Positions 53,347-62,279 of a DNA stretch of 64,000 nt are shown here, piece by piece. Position 1 is the first letter of the stretch. Every line of letters starts with the position of its first letter. The position numbers were made by a program, and so were the translations under genes. The notes under the pieces are model-generated. The model was not told the DNA's origin and did no database searches. It was given only the letters and a program-made list of their open reading frames with translations. This stretch comes from Hoeflea_A sp039025395 (GTDB lineage Bacteria > Pseudomonadota > Alphaproteobacteria > Rhizobiales > Rhizobiaceae), in assembly GCA_039025395.1 (NCBI GenBank), contig JBCCOK010000010.1, positions 32,499-96,498 of the forward strand. Reading direction: 5' to 3'.

Positions 53347-55206
53347 ATGTCGATTTCGGATTTCGTATACGGCAGGTTCGAAACCTTGGTTCGTCCGCTG
53401 GACCTGCCGTTCAATCCGCTGCCGGCGAGCACTCCCCTCGCTCTGGTCCTGCATTTCGCGCAGATGTTTCGCGGGACCCTTGCAGCAATCGTTGTTCTGA
53501 GCGTGGCAGTTGAGTGCATAAACCTTTCCATAATATGGGGCATCTCATTCATAGTGGACGGCGTGAACACCAAAGGCGCCCTAACCTTTCTACGGCAGGA
53601 CTGGACAGTTCTCGCCATACTTGGTTTCCTGTTTTTCCCGGTTTTGCCGCTCCTCATTTTCCTGGCCAACACGCTTAGTTCCCAAGTCGTGGCCGTATGC
53701 ATGCCCGCGGTCATGCAGTGGCAGGGCCATAGGTCCGTTGAACGACAGGATCTTGCCTTTTTTCATGACCTGCTGGCTGGTCAAATCGCTACGCGCATCG
53801 GGCAAATCGGCTCGGCATTGAAGCAGCAAATGGCCGTCGCCTTCCAGAGCGTGCCCCACTTTACGGTGCAGTTTATCGGCTCGCTTCTTCTGCTTGCGGC
53901 ACTTTCGTGGCCGCTTGCACTTCCGGTTCTGGTCTGGATCGTTGCCAATATAGCCATTGCGGTTTTTGCCATCCCCCTGTTTTCCGAGCGATCGCAGCGA
54001 AGCGCAAGCGCCCGCAGTTTGGTCGCAGGAGCAATGACCGACGTCTACAGCAACATCCAGATGGTCAAGCTGTTCGCTGCCGAAGACAGTGAGTCTGGAG
54101 CGATCCGTTCGATCATGGACGACGCGGTCGCAACAGAACAGCACGAACGGCGCGCATATCTAACGGCTGATAGCATGGTCATCCTCCTCAACGTGTTGCT
54201 TACGCTCAGCAACGTTTCAATCGGCCTTTGGGGCTTGGTCAGCGGCTTCGTGTCAATCGGCGAATTCGCCGCCTCAATCGCCATTGTGCAACGTTTGTCC
54301 GCAAATGCCCGCTCGTTTCTTCAGATGGGACAGCAGATCTTTCAGGCCATGGGAACCATCCGGGATGCCATGCCCGTCGTCACCTCACCTGCAACGATAA
54401 CCGACGCTCCGGATGCCGTCCCGCTGGCAATCCGGTCCGGCGAAATCGCATTCAAGGATATCCGGTTCGAGTACCAGCCCGGACAACCGGTAATCCGTGG
54501 TCTTTCGCTCACAGTAGCTCCCGGCGAAAAAGTGGGGCTGGTCGGCGTGTCGGGAGCGGGCAAATCAACACTGGTCAGCTTGCTGTTGCGGTTCTTTGAG
54601 CCGGGAGAGGGACAAATTGCCATAGACGGCCAGGATATCAGCCGTACAACGCAGGAAAGTCTGCGCGAAAGCATCGGTGTCGTCACTCAGGAAGTCTCGC
54701 TTCTCCATCGCTCGGTCGGCGACAATATCCGTTACGGTAACTCAGGCGCGTCGCTGCAAGAGGTCAAGAACGCTGCTGTTTTGGCTGAGGCGGACGCTTT
54801 TATCAGCGGTCTTGAGGATAGTGAGGGCCGGACCGCCTTCGACGCCTTCGTCGGCGATCGCGGCGTCAAACTCTCGGGCGGCCAGCGACAACGCGTTGCG
54901 ATTGCCCGCGTGTTGTTAAAGGATGCGCCGATACTTGTGCTGGATGAAGCGACATCGGCTCTCGACAGTGAAGCAGAAGCCGCCGTACAGGATAAGCTTG
55001 GTATCCTGATGGAAGGCAAGACGGTCATCGCAATCGCTCACCGACTGTCGACAATCGCCAGCATGGACAGAATTGTTGTTCTCGACCGTGGCCGCATTGT
55101 GGAAGAGGGAACGCCGACGCAACTGCTCGAAAAGGGCGGACTCTATGCGCGGCTTTGGAAACGGCAAACCGGCGGCTACATAGCGGATTCTGTTGAAGAG
55201 TCTTGA
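53347..55206 (+). CDS. ABC-type exporter, fused permease and ATPase
   Basis: A 619-residue half-transporter. An N-terminal six-helix ABC_membrane domain (about residues 40-335) is followed by the ATPase domain (about 360-600). Walker A is GVSGAGKSTLVSLL, the signature is LSGGQRQRVAIARVLL and Walker B with the catalytic Glu is ILVLDEATSALD. The switch histidine lies in AIAHRLSTIA. It should work as a homodimer exporting lipid, drug or peptide. The substrate is unknown. GAGGT lies nine bases before the ATG at 53347. Confidence 0.93.
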   Translation: MSISDFVYGRFETLVRPLDLPFNPLPASTPLALVLHFAQMFRGTLAAIVVLSVAVECINLSIIWGISFIVDGVNTKGALTFLRQDWTVLAILGFLFFPVLPLLIFLANTLSSQVVAVCMPAVMQWQGHRSVERQDLAFFHDLLAGQIATRIGQIGSALKQQMAVAFQSVPHFTVQFIGSLLLLAALSWPLALPVLVWIVANIAIAVFAIPLFSERSQRSASARSLVAGAMTDVYSNIQMVKLFAAEDSESGAIRSIMDDAVATEQHERRAYLTADSMVILLNVLLTLSNVSIGLWGLVSGFVSIGEFAASIAIVQRLSANARSFLQMGQQIFQAMGTIRDAMPVVTSPATITDAPDAVPLAIRSGEIAFKDIRFEYQPGQPVIRGLSLTVAPGEKVGLVGVSGAGKSTLVSLLLRFFEPGEGQIAIDGQDISRTTQESLRESIGVVTQEVSLLHRSVGDNIRYGNSGASLQEVKNAAVLAEADAFISGLEDSEGRTAFDAFVGDRGVKLSGGQRQRVAIARVLLKDAPILVLDEATSALDSEAEAAVQDKLGILMEGKTVIAIAHRLSTIASMDRIVVLDRGRIVEEGTPTQLLEKGGLYARLWKRQTGGYIADSVEES

Positions 55207-55396
55207 ACCCAGAAAGCCGCTGGTCCGTTGCGCCCCAGACCGGAAGCGGACTGCCCCGCCACCGCAGGCGTCCATCAACCGGTCGGTATGCAGAGAAAAT
55301 TAAAGTTGACATTTTTAGTATAGTATTCTCGTTTACACATCGCGGCTCGGGAAAAATCCCTGCCGGTCCACCCAGAAATGGCTGCGGATTGAGTAC

Positions 55397-55534
55397 ATGA
55401 AGATTGAAATTCTATACGCGACTGAAACATGCAGATCGGAGATGCTGAGCTACGATCTTGAGGAGGCGGCGAAGGCGTATTTCGATTGCACCGTCAGGGA
55501 TATGGACGAGGTCAGGCCGGTTCCGCTGAATTAG
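55397..55534 (+). pseudogene. Flavodoxin N-terminal remnant
   Basis: A 45-codon frame (ATG 55397 to TAG 55534) reads as the first third of a flavodoxin: first strand MKIEILYATET, the P-loop position, helix SEMLSYDLEEAAKAYF and second strand FDCTVRDMDEV. Complete flavodoxins need about 140-170 residues. The FMN-phosphate loop is damaged (TETCRS where TETGTS/T is normal). No continuation of the domain is visible in any frame downstream to 55775. I infer a decayed gene with its 3' part lost. An AT-rich stretch with TTGACA lies at about 55306, possibly its old promoter. Confidence 0.6.
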
Positions 55535-55775
55535 AGGACCCGGTGTGCCCTGCTCCGCGCAGCATTGGAAGCTTCGAACACAACCGATATTTGATCCGTG
55601 GCTTGACCGGTCTGTTACCTGCCAGATAGGCGGGTTGCATTGTTTGCGTTTAGGCTTTTGGATGCAGTCGGTTCTGTGCGAATAAGGACGCTTGGTATCA
55701 TCGCTTGGGCTGCGCCTCACGCTTTCGCGATCGTCCGCTTTATCAACCCAGCCCACTGACCACGAGCAAAGGCAG

Positions 55776-57017
55776 ATGACCGATTTATTGATCAGAAATG
55801 CATGTATTGTCGACGGAACAAAAGACAGGCCGGCAGATGCCGTTGACATCAGGATTGCCGATGGCAGCATCCAGGAGTATGGCACAGCGCTGGTACCCGG
55901 CGAACAGACCGTCGAGATCGATGCACGCAATTGCTACGTCGTGCCGGGTCTGATCGATGCTCATGTTCATGTGGTTGCGCTCGATGTGAACCTGAAGGCG
56001 AACGCCGCCTTGCCCGACCCCATCGTCACCGTTGGTGCCATGAACCTCATGCACAAAATGCTGATGCGCGGCTTTACGACCGTTCGCGATCTGGGCGGCG
56101 CGACGGGTGCATTCAGGAAGGCGGTCGAGGATGCTCCGATCCCATTGCCGAGGCTCAACATCTGCGGCAAGGCACTGTCACAAACCGGCGGCCACACAGA
56201 TCAACGCGGCCCGCTGGACCGGTCACCGACGGACGTCTATCAAGACCGGCTCGGATCATTGGGCGTCATTTGCGACGGTGTATCGGAGGTTCGGCGCGCG
56301 GCGCGGGAACAGTTCCGCACAGGCGCCGATTTTCTGAAGATCATGGCCAATGGCGGCGTGTCTTCGCCGTCCGACCCGATCCACTTCCTGGGGTTTTCTC
56401 GGGAAGAACTGACGGTCATGGTGGAAGAAGCGGAGAATGTCGGCTCTTACGCTGCCGCGCATCTGTATACCGACGAGGCGATCAGACGCGCGGTTGAATG
56501 CGGGATTCGCTCGCTTGAGCACTGCAACCTGATCGCTCCCGAAACGGCGCGTATGGCAGCCGAAGCAGGCTGCATCGCCTGCCCGACCCTGATAACCTAT
56601 GACAAGCTGCTGACTGAAGGCCCGTCTCTGGGGCTGCAGCCTGCTTCGGTGGCGAAGGTCGACGATGTCAGGCTGAAAGGTCTGGAATCGCTTTCCATCA
56701 TGGCCGAAGCCGGGCTGCCAATGGCCTATGGCAGCGATCTTCTGGGGGGCATGCAACCGCATCAGTCGGGAGAATTCGAGCTGCGGTCACGGGTCCTGCC
56801 GCCCCAGATGGTGATTGCGAGCACCACCAATATTGCCGCGCGGCTACTCAACATGGAAGGCACCATTGGCACCCTTGCGCCCGGAGCTTATGCAGATGCC
56901 GTGATGGTCAAACGCAATCCGCTTGAGGACATTTCAGTGCTGTCCGGACAGGGTGAAGGTCTTGCAGCCATTATCAAGGGCGGCGAGATCATAAAGGCCG
57001 ATTTCACATCTGCATAA
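55776..57017 (+). CDS. Metal-dependent amidohydrolase
   Basis: A 413-residue amidohydrolase-superfamily enzyme with H63 and H65 in DAHVHV, the bridging lysine in FLKIMANGG, histidines in AAHLYTDEAI and LEHCNL, and the aspartate in YGSDLLGG. This is the binuclear-metal pattern of the imidazolonepropionase/Sgx9260-like and Xaa-Pro dipeptidase-like group. The substrate is probably an amide or peptide-like compound and cannot be fixed. AAAGGCAG precedes the ATG. It lies just after the flavodoxin remnant and stands alone. Confidence 0.88.
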   Translation: MTDLLIRNACIVDGTKDRPADAVDIRIADGSIQEYGTALVPGEQTVEIDARNCYVVPGLIDAHVHVVALDVNLKANAALPDPIVTVGAMNLMHKMLMRGFTTVRDLGGATGAFRKAVEDAPIPLPRLNICGKALSQTGGHTDQRGPLDRSPTDVYQDRLGSLGVICDGVSEVRRAAREQFRTGADFLKIMANGGVSSPSDPIHFLGFSREELTVMVEEAENVGSYAAAHLYTDEAIRRAVECGIRSLEHCNLIAPETARMAAEAGCIACPTLITYDKLLTEGPSLGLQPASVAKVDDVRLKGLESLSIMAEAGLPMAYGSDLLGGMQPHQSGEFELRSRVLPPQMVIASTTNIAARLLNMEGTIGTLAPGAYADAVMVKRNPLEDISVLSGQGEGLAAIIKGGEIIKADFTSA

Positions 57018-57318
57018 CCGCCTGACGCAGGCGCTCCACGACATCGACCAGCACGTGACCAGGCGCTGCGCGACCGGCGCAGGTCAAAGACGGATCGGTT
57101 GGTTTTGGTGGGATTGGCTACATAGCAATGTATCACAAGCGGTCAGACTAAGGATCAGCAGGAAACGGTTTCCCCTCGCCAACATCACAGTTCGCAGGCT
57201 GATTCGATGAAAGTAGTGCGCAAGAATCAATTCGCTCAGTTTGTTTTGTGTGTTTTGACGTCTTTGCGCTGCTTTGGTTTCAACCTGGCGGCCGGTGTAG
57301 CGGAAGGGTTTATGGCCG
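57018..57318. other. Intergenic region after the amidohydrolase
   Basis: About 300 bases with no supportable gene. It must hold the promoter of the small membrane protein at 57319, whose ribosome-binding site GGAAGGG is near its right end. Confidence 0.4.
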
Positions 57319-57675
57319 ATGGCTGATGGTTTCCAGAACATCGCGGTCTGGCTGACCAACACGTCAATGCTTGCAGAGACCGTAGGACTGCTTGCTGGCG
57401 TTTTTGTCATTCTGGCGTTTTACTCCAAGCGCGCGAAAAGACTACGGGCCTATGCAATCCTGTCGAATATTCTCTTCATCCTATACGCCTTGAGCGAATG
57501 GTTGGTTCCGGTTGTTCTCCTGCATGCTGTTCTGTTGCCGCTCAATATTATGCGGCTATATCAGATCGACACGGCGACCCCAGAGAAGCGCGTCGGGCTT
57601 ATCGCCGCGGCTGAAGGTCCCTGCTCGCCAGAAACGCCGCCGCGGCAAGCATCAGGCTCCCGCAGATCCTGTTGA
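57319..57675 (+). CDS. YgjV/PQ-loop-like small inner-membrane protein
   Basis: A 118-residue protein with three to four hydrophobic segments (about residues 17-35, 43-60 and 63-80), followed by a polar tail. The segment VFVILAFYSKRAKRLRAYAILSNILFILYAL is like that of YgjV and other small half-repeat membrane proteins of unknown function. The last 25 residues (rich in Pro, Ser and Arg) are read from sequence that also encodes, on the other strand, the end of the LysE-family protein. The conserved part therefore probably ends before residue 95 and the tail may be non-functional. Confidence 0.65.
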   Translation: MADGFQNIAVWLTNTSMLAETVGLLAGVFVILAFYSKRAKRLRAYAILSNILFILYALSEWLVPVVLLHAVLLPLNIMRLYQIDTATPEKRVGLIAAAEGPCSPETPPRQASGSRRSC

Positions 57676-58228
57676 CCCATATGGACGACCGACGAAAAAG
57701 TGCCGAAGCAGTGGACGCTGCGAGCCAGCCCCAAAATAAGAGAATAACGGCGTCTATGAGCAGGTACGTCCCGCCAAGAACAAGCAGTTGCGTCCAGATC
57801 GACAGCGCCGGATCGATAAACTGAGGGAACAAGGCTCCAAAGAACACGACGGCAAATGGATTGGCCATTGAGGTTATGAAGCCCTGCCGGAACAGACGAA
57901 TCGGTGTCCCGTATCGGCTCGCAGCCGAGCCGGGTCCGCTGCCTTTGGAGAAAAACAGCCGCAGGCCGATCCACGCGAGATAGGCTACGCCCAACCATTT
58001 GATCCAGACAAAGGCACTTGCGGATGCGGAGATGACCACTGCAAGTCCGAATGCGGCGGCGGTCATTTGCAGCGCATTGGCAGTCAGATCGCCAGCCATG
58101 GTGAAGATGCTGCGCCGCACTCCGTAGCGGATGCTGTTGGAAATCATCAGCAGTTGGCTGGTACCGGGCGGGGTCGCAAAGAACACTGCGACCGCCGCCA
58201 AATAGACCAGATAGGTTTCAAGGACCAT
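57599..58228 (-). CDS. LysE/RhtB family amino-acid exporter
   Basis: A 209-residue LysE-superfamily translocator with six hydrophobic segments. It has the N-terminal motif AVAVFFATPPGTSQLLMISNSIRYG (the PGP-like PPG turn), KWLGVAYLAWIGLRLF and the later NPFAVVFFGALFPQFI. These proteins export amino acids or homoserine lactones from the cytosol. The 3' end overlaps the convergent small membrane protein gene by 77 bases. Confidence 0.9.
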   Translation of the reverse strand: MVLETYLVYLAAVAVFFATPPGTSQLLMISNSIRYGVRRSIFTMAGDLTANALQMTAAAFGLAVVISASASAFVWIKWLGVAYLAWIGLRLFFSKGSGPGSAASRYGTPIRLFRQGFITSMANPFAVVFFGALFPQFIDPALSIWTQLLVLGGTYLLIDAVILLFWGWLAASTASALFRRSSIWVNRICGSLMLAAAAFLASRDLQPRR

Positions 58229-58334
58229 GGTGATTTTTCCTATGACAGGAAACGCATTAGGCCCAGATTCTCATGCCGGTCAATCCACTCGCACGGGATC
58301 CGGCATTTTACAGGAGACGAAGTTTGAAGCCGTC

Positions 58335-59150
58335 TTAGAGGAAATTCTCAACGGCAGTGTTGAATTTTCCAGGCTCGGTCTGGGCAAGGCCGTGAGATCC
58401 GCCCTCGAATATGTTGAGGGTTGCGTTTTCAACGATCGCAGCGCTGAGTTGGCCCGACGCCGCCAGCGGCACGATCTGGTCGTCATCTCCGTGAATGATC
58501 AGCGTCGGAACCTTTATGGCCCTCAGATCATCTGTGTAGTCGACTTCGGAGAACTCATGGATGCATTCATATTGCCCCTTGATACCGCCTGCCATGCCCT
58601 GGAGCCAGAAACTGTCGCGCAGACCCTCGCTATCCTGCACACCGTCGCGGTTGAAGCCATAGAATGACATGGTGAGGTCCCGGTAGAATTGCGACCGGTT
58701 GTTTGCGACGCCGGCACGGATGCCGTCGAAAACGTCGATCGGCGTGCCATTGGGATTGGAGGCCGATTTAAGCATGATCGGCGGCACAGCACCGACCAGA
58801 ACCACTTTGGCAACGCGCCCGTTGCCGTGCCTGCCAATGTAACGAGCAACCTCGCCGCCCCCGGTCGAGTGGCCGATCAATATCGCATTCTGCAGATCAA
58901 GATGTTCGATCAGTTCGGCAAGGTCATCGGCATATCGGTCCATCGTGTTGTTGTCGAAAGGCTGAGCCGAGCGACCGTGGCCGCGCCGGTCATGGGCGAT
59001 AACGCGATAGCCTTTTTGCGAGAAATACAGCATCTGCGCATCCCAGGCATCGGCCGACAGTGGCCAGCCGTGCGAAAAGATGATCGGCTGACCAGTACCC
59101 CAATCCTTGTAAAAAATTTCAGTTCCATCCGTTGTTGTGAAGTTGGCCAT
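58335..59150 (-). CDS. Alpha/beta hydrolase, non-heme chloroperoxidase type
   Basis: A 271-residue alpha/beta hydrolase. The nucleophile Ser is in LIGHSTGGGEVARYIGRHG, with the HG oxyanion motif in IFSHGWPLSADAW, Asp in IIHGDDDQIVP and His in EGGSHGLAQTEP. This is the signature of the cofactor-free bacterial haloperoxidase/perhydrolase and aryl-esterase group (CpoF-like). The ATG at 59150 has AAGGAG eight bases upstream. An in-frame upstream extension to 59297 would add a hydrophobic segment but lacks comparable support. It is divergent from the OhrR-type regulator, with shared palindromes between them. Confidence 0.9.
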   Translation of the reverse strand: MANFTTTDGTEIFYKDWGTGQPIIFSHGWPLSADAWDAQMLYFSQKGYRVIAHDRRGHGRSAQPFDNNTMDRYADDLAELIEHLDLQNAILIGHSTGGGEVARYIGRHGNGRVAKVVLVGAVPPIMLKSASNPNGTPIDVFDGIRAGVANNRSQFYRDLTMSFYGFNRDGVQDSEGLRDSFWLQGMAGGIKGQYECIHEFSEVDYTDDLRAIKVPTLIIHGDDDQIVPLAASGQLSAAIVENATLNIFEGGSHGLAQTEPGKFNTAVENFL

Positions 59151-59316
59151 AGTCTTTTCTCCTTTTTTCGAACCGGGAATGATGGCTTGGGTAGACCGTT
59201 GGAAAGCAAGGATGAGTGCCACTGCGCCGGAGGTTGCCAGCAATGTGTGGCGGTCAATCGAGATCAACGCATCGGGCAGATTCATCGGTCTTACCATTCG
59301 GTTTTGCGCATGCGAT

Positions 59317-59391
59317 TAAATCGTGCACGATTTATTTAACGACGGTTGTTCCAATGTCAAGCTATTGCGATTTAATCGTGTGCGATTTAAA
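59317..59391. promoter_or_regulatory. Paired OhrR-type operator palindromes
   Basis: A perfect 18-bp dyad TAAATCGTGCACGATTTA (59317-59334) and a second, less perfect copy around AATCGTGTGCGATT (59374-59387, extended 59371-59391) lie in the divergent spacer between the hydrolase and the MarR/OhrR gene. Their centres are about 55 bp apart, close to five helical turns. The AT-rich dyads with T-G-rich centres are like OhrR/MarR boxes. One dyad per promoter suggests joint repression. Binding is inferred. Confidence 0.7.
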
Positions 59392-59415
59392 TTATATCGA
59401 AAGGAGCCCGAAAGC

Positions 59416-59895
59416 ATGAAACACGAAGTAACAGCTGCAGACACAGCGCTTGAGAACCTGTTATGTTTCGCCATCTACGCAACGGAACACAGCTTCAACC
59501 AGTTCTACCGCACGCTTCTCGGCGATCTGGGCCTCACTTATCCTCAGTATCTGGTGATGACGCTGCTCTGGGATCGCGATGACCGCACTGTCCTTGAGCT
59601 TGGAAAAGCACTTGATCTTAAATCCAACACCCTTACGCCGTTGTTGAAACGGCTTGAAGCGTCTGCGCTTTTGTCACGTCGGCGCGACAGGATTGACGAG
59701 CGCCAAGTCAGGGTGCGGCTGACCCCGGCCGGCAAAGCTCTTAAGCGTAAGGCTGCACAAGTCCCCGCCTGCGTAACGGACGCGCTCGACATGTCTCCAA
59801 AAGAGCTCAAATCCGCCATCGATACTGTCAACAAGATCCGAAAGCGATTGAAGGATGCGACGACAACCGCTGAAAATCCTGCCGGAAGCGTATGA
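59416..59895 (+). CDS. ohrR: OhrR-type MarR family regulator (organic-peroxide sensor)
   Basis: A 159-residue MarR-family repressor of the OhrR branch. The peroxide-sensing cysteine is C17 in LENLLCFAIY, with tyrosines Y31 and Y42 (RYRTLL-like FYRTLLGDLG and LTYPQYLVM) placed as in Xanthomonas OhrR. A second cysteine, C119 in VPACVTDAL, makes it a two-cysteine type. The wing is RRDRIDERQVRVRLTPAG. AAAGGAG precedes the ATG at 59416. Instead of ohr, its divergent neighbour is a chloroperoxidase-type hydrolase, so its regulon seems to differ from the classic one. Confidence 0.87.
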   Translation: MKHEVTAADTALENLLCFAIYATEHSFNQFYRTLLGDLGLTYPQYLVMTLLWDRDDRTVLELGKALDLKSNTLTPLLKRLEASALLSRRRDRIDERQVRVRLTPAGKALKRKAAQVPACVTDALDMSPKELKSAIDTVNKIRKRLKDATTTAENPAGSV

Positions 59896-59924
59896 CATCC
59901 AATGTCGGCTTTGCGGCAAAGGCC

Positions 59925-60854
59925 CTACGGCTCAAGACCGTCTTTGCTTTCCCAGTCGATAATCGGTTGCTGGCCGATGATCCCGAACGGATTGTGGCTA
60001 CCGTCATTGGCGTAGTAGCCAAACCGGATGGCTTCGAAATCGACCGTCTGCCGGATACCGGGCAATCGGTAGATCCGGCGCGTAAAGCGCCAAAGGGCGG
60101 GATAGTCCACCAACCGCTTCCGTGTGCATCGAAAATGGGTTGCATAAACAGTGTCGAAACGCACCAATGTTGCAAAGAGACGGACGTCAGCAGTCGTCAG
60201 ATATGATCCGAACAAGAAGGCCCTGTCATCAAGCCTGTCTTCTAGACTGTCCATGGTTGCAAAGACCGTGTCGACGGCGTCGTCATATTCATCCTGTCGC
60301 TGCGCTTTGCCGGCCCGATAAACGGCGTTTGACAGGCCGTCGAAGATTTCATCGCACAGTTGGGCCACATCCGCCGTCATGTCGCCTGCCCGCAGATGGT
60401 CACCTGTCCCGGTCGTCACAAAGGCGGCGATGATGTCCTGCGAACTGTTGGACAGGACCTTCCTTCGGACAGTGTCCCACAGCAGCGGCACCGTCGCCCG
60501 GCCGGTATAGGCTGGGTCGGTTGTCGAATAAAGTTGATGGGCATGGTCGAACGGTTCCGTTGCGGTGATCGGCCCTGCGGGCAAGAGACCGTATCCCTCT
60601 ATGCGGGGGCCACCCGCCTTTTGTACGGGAAGACAGTCGGCGAAACCGCAAAGGACCGACGCAATGACAGTGCCATGCGACCACGGACAACTGTCGGACG
60701 CAACGAGCACGAAGCGCTCCGGTTCCGACCGCAATGCGCTCAGGACCGCATCATCGATTTGACTAGCCAAGGCACTTGCTTGGCGCCGATAGGTGCCATC
60801 GACCATCGATTGGTCGGCCGCATCGTTCCATTTTCCGTCGATGAGCATGCCCAT
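59925..60854 (-). CDS. Glutathionyl-hydroquinone-reductase-like GST family protein
   Basis: A 309-residue protein with the Xi-class GST layout (YqjG/ECM4-like): N-terminal MGMLIDGKW, thioredoxin-like part with SDSCPWSHGT, and an all-helical C-terminal domain with FLFGSYLTTADVRLFATLVRFDTVY. Typical members have CPWA-H-R and reduce glutathionyl-quinones. Here the Arg is replaced (CPWSHGT) and the first domain is divergent, so substrate or activity may differ. The start is ATG 60854 or 60848, neither with a clear ribosome-binding site. The gene faces the ohrR stop. Confidence 0.82.
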   Translation of the reverse strand: MGMLIDGKWNDAADQSMVDGTYRRQASALASQIDDAVLSALRSEPERFVLVASDSCPWSHGTVIASVLCGFADCLPVQKAGGPRIEGYGLLPAGPITATEPFDHAHQLYSTTDPAYTGRATVPLLWDTVRRKVLSNSSQDIIAAFVTTGTGDHLRAGDMTADVAQLCDEIFDGLSNAVYRAGKAQRQDEYDDAVDTVFATMDSLEDRLDDRAFLFGSYLTTADVRLFATLVRFDTVYATHFRCTRKRLVDYPALWRFTRRIYRLPGIRQTVDFEAIRFGYYANDGSHNPFGIIGQQPIIDWESKDGLEP

Positions 60855-61053
60855 TTTGTTTGGGTCCCGTGTGCGCCAAGTCGGTTCCCCGATTATCGCA
60901 ATGCCAATGTCGGGCGCAAGACACCGCGACATTCGACCGATTCCAGGTCGACGATCCCATTGGCCCTAGTCGCACGGAACAACGGATTCAGCGCGGCAAC
61001 AAATGCGCAGCAATCCTGCCACGCATCTGCGCCGCGCCAGTTACCGGCACACC

Positions 61054-62001
61054 TTAGCCGTGATGCGCAGTCGAGCAGATCGCGCCGATGTGGCGATGAT
61101 CCGTTCCGCAACATCCGCCCATAACATTCAGTTTCGGCAGCAGGCGCTTCAGATCGCGGTACTGCATGCTCAACTCTTGCGGATCGCCGTCATCGAGTTC
61201 CTCGGCATTGTCCAGTTCTTCGTGGCTCATGCGCGATGCATTGGCACGAACGCCCTTGATCCTGGATGCGAGGGGATTCCGGGTTTCGAGAATATCGCGA
61301 AAGTGATCGGGATGGGCACAATTGATCATGAAGTAAGCCGGCGAAGCGGCCGTGACGGTATCGACCTCAGCGATCGCGTGGAAAAGTGCCTGCCCTGACG
61401 GCAACCGGCCATCGGTTTCAACGGTAAAGGAAATCACTGCCGGAATACCAGCTTCTTTTGCCGCCTTAGCAATACCGATCGCCTCTTCGACATAGGTCAT
61501 GGTGATGGCAGAAACCATGTCTGCCCCAAGTTCGGCAAACCAGCCGACTTGTTGCGCATGATAGATTTGTGCCTCATCCGCGGACATGAAAGTATTGGGG
61601 TTGTACCCATCATCCTGCGGCCCGATCACACCGTTGAGGACAAACGGAGATTCGGCGGTTTCGAGACCATCGCGCAGTGACGCCAGATAGGACACGGCTT
61701 GCCGGTGCTTGGCTTTCAATTCGGCCGTAGACACGCCAAGGTCCTTGGCCCAGCGGTCGCTTGCCCGCCATGTGGGTGTGTCCATGATGAAGCCCACCTT
61801 CTGCTCGGCGGCCATTTTCGCGAAGCTGACCATATAGCGGTCGATGGCATTGCGGCCCTCCTCCGAGTCGAGAAGCGTGAAGGCCGCAAAAAGCGGCATC
61901 TCCAGACCTTCATGAAAAATCATGCAGGTCTCAAGGCCGCCATCGGTCAGAAATGGCTTGTCGCCCATCTGCGGCAATGCGTGCCGGTATTTTGGTTGCA
62001 T
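61054..62001 (-). CDS. Homocysteine S-methyltransferase family protein
   Basis: A 315-residue TIM-barrel protein of the Pfam S-methyl-transferase family. The start FLTDGGLETCMIF is typical, and the zinc cysteines are visible in FMINCAHPDHF and in the C-terminal VMGGCCGTDHRHI. It may transfer a methyl group from betaine, S-methylmethionine or another donor to homocysteine or a related thiol. The link to betaine supply (bet genes 30 kb away) is attractive but unproven. GAGGACAG precedes the ATG at 62001. Confidence 0.88.
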   Translation of the reverse strand: MQPKYRHALPQMGDKPFLTDGGLETCMIFHEGLEMPLFAAFTLLDSEEGRNAIDRYMVSFAKMAAEQKVGFIMDTPTWRASDRWAKDLGVSTAELKAKHRQAVSYLASLRDGLETAESPFVLNGVIGPQDDGYNPNTFMSADEAQIYHAQQVGWFAELGADMVSAITMTYVEEAIGIAKAAKEAGIPAVISFTVETDGRLPSGQALFHAIAEVDTVTAASPAYFMINCAHPDHFRDILETRNPLASRIKGVRANASRMSHEELDNAEELDDGDPQELSMQYRDLKRLLPKLNVMGGCCGTDHRHIGAICSTAHHG

Positions 62002-62279
62002 CTGTCTGTCCTCTTTGGCTTTGGCAGAGGCGGAACCTCTGCCGTATACGTTCAAGGCACTGTCGTTTCGGCGTTGAGCGCAGGTTTTCGCGAATTTCGC
62101 GATCCAGGCGTGCCGACCTGGATTTGCCCCACTCCGTGAGGCTGTTTAGCGAAGTGTGCGGGACAGGGCTTTTGCGAGACCTTTGGATAACCTTTGGATT
62201 TCGTGGGTTTCACCTGCCAAAGGGTGATTGCGGCCCTCGATTGGCCTGAAGCCGAACGCGCGGACGCGGAACAAATCCC

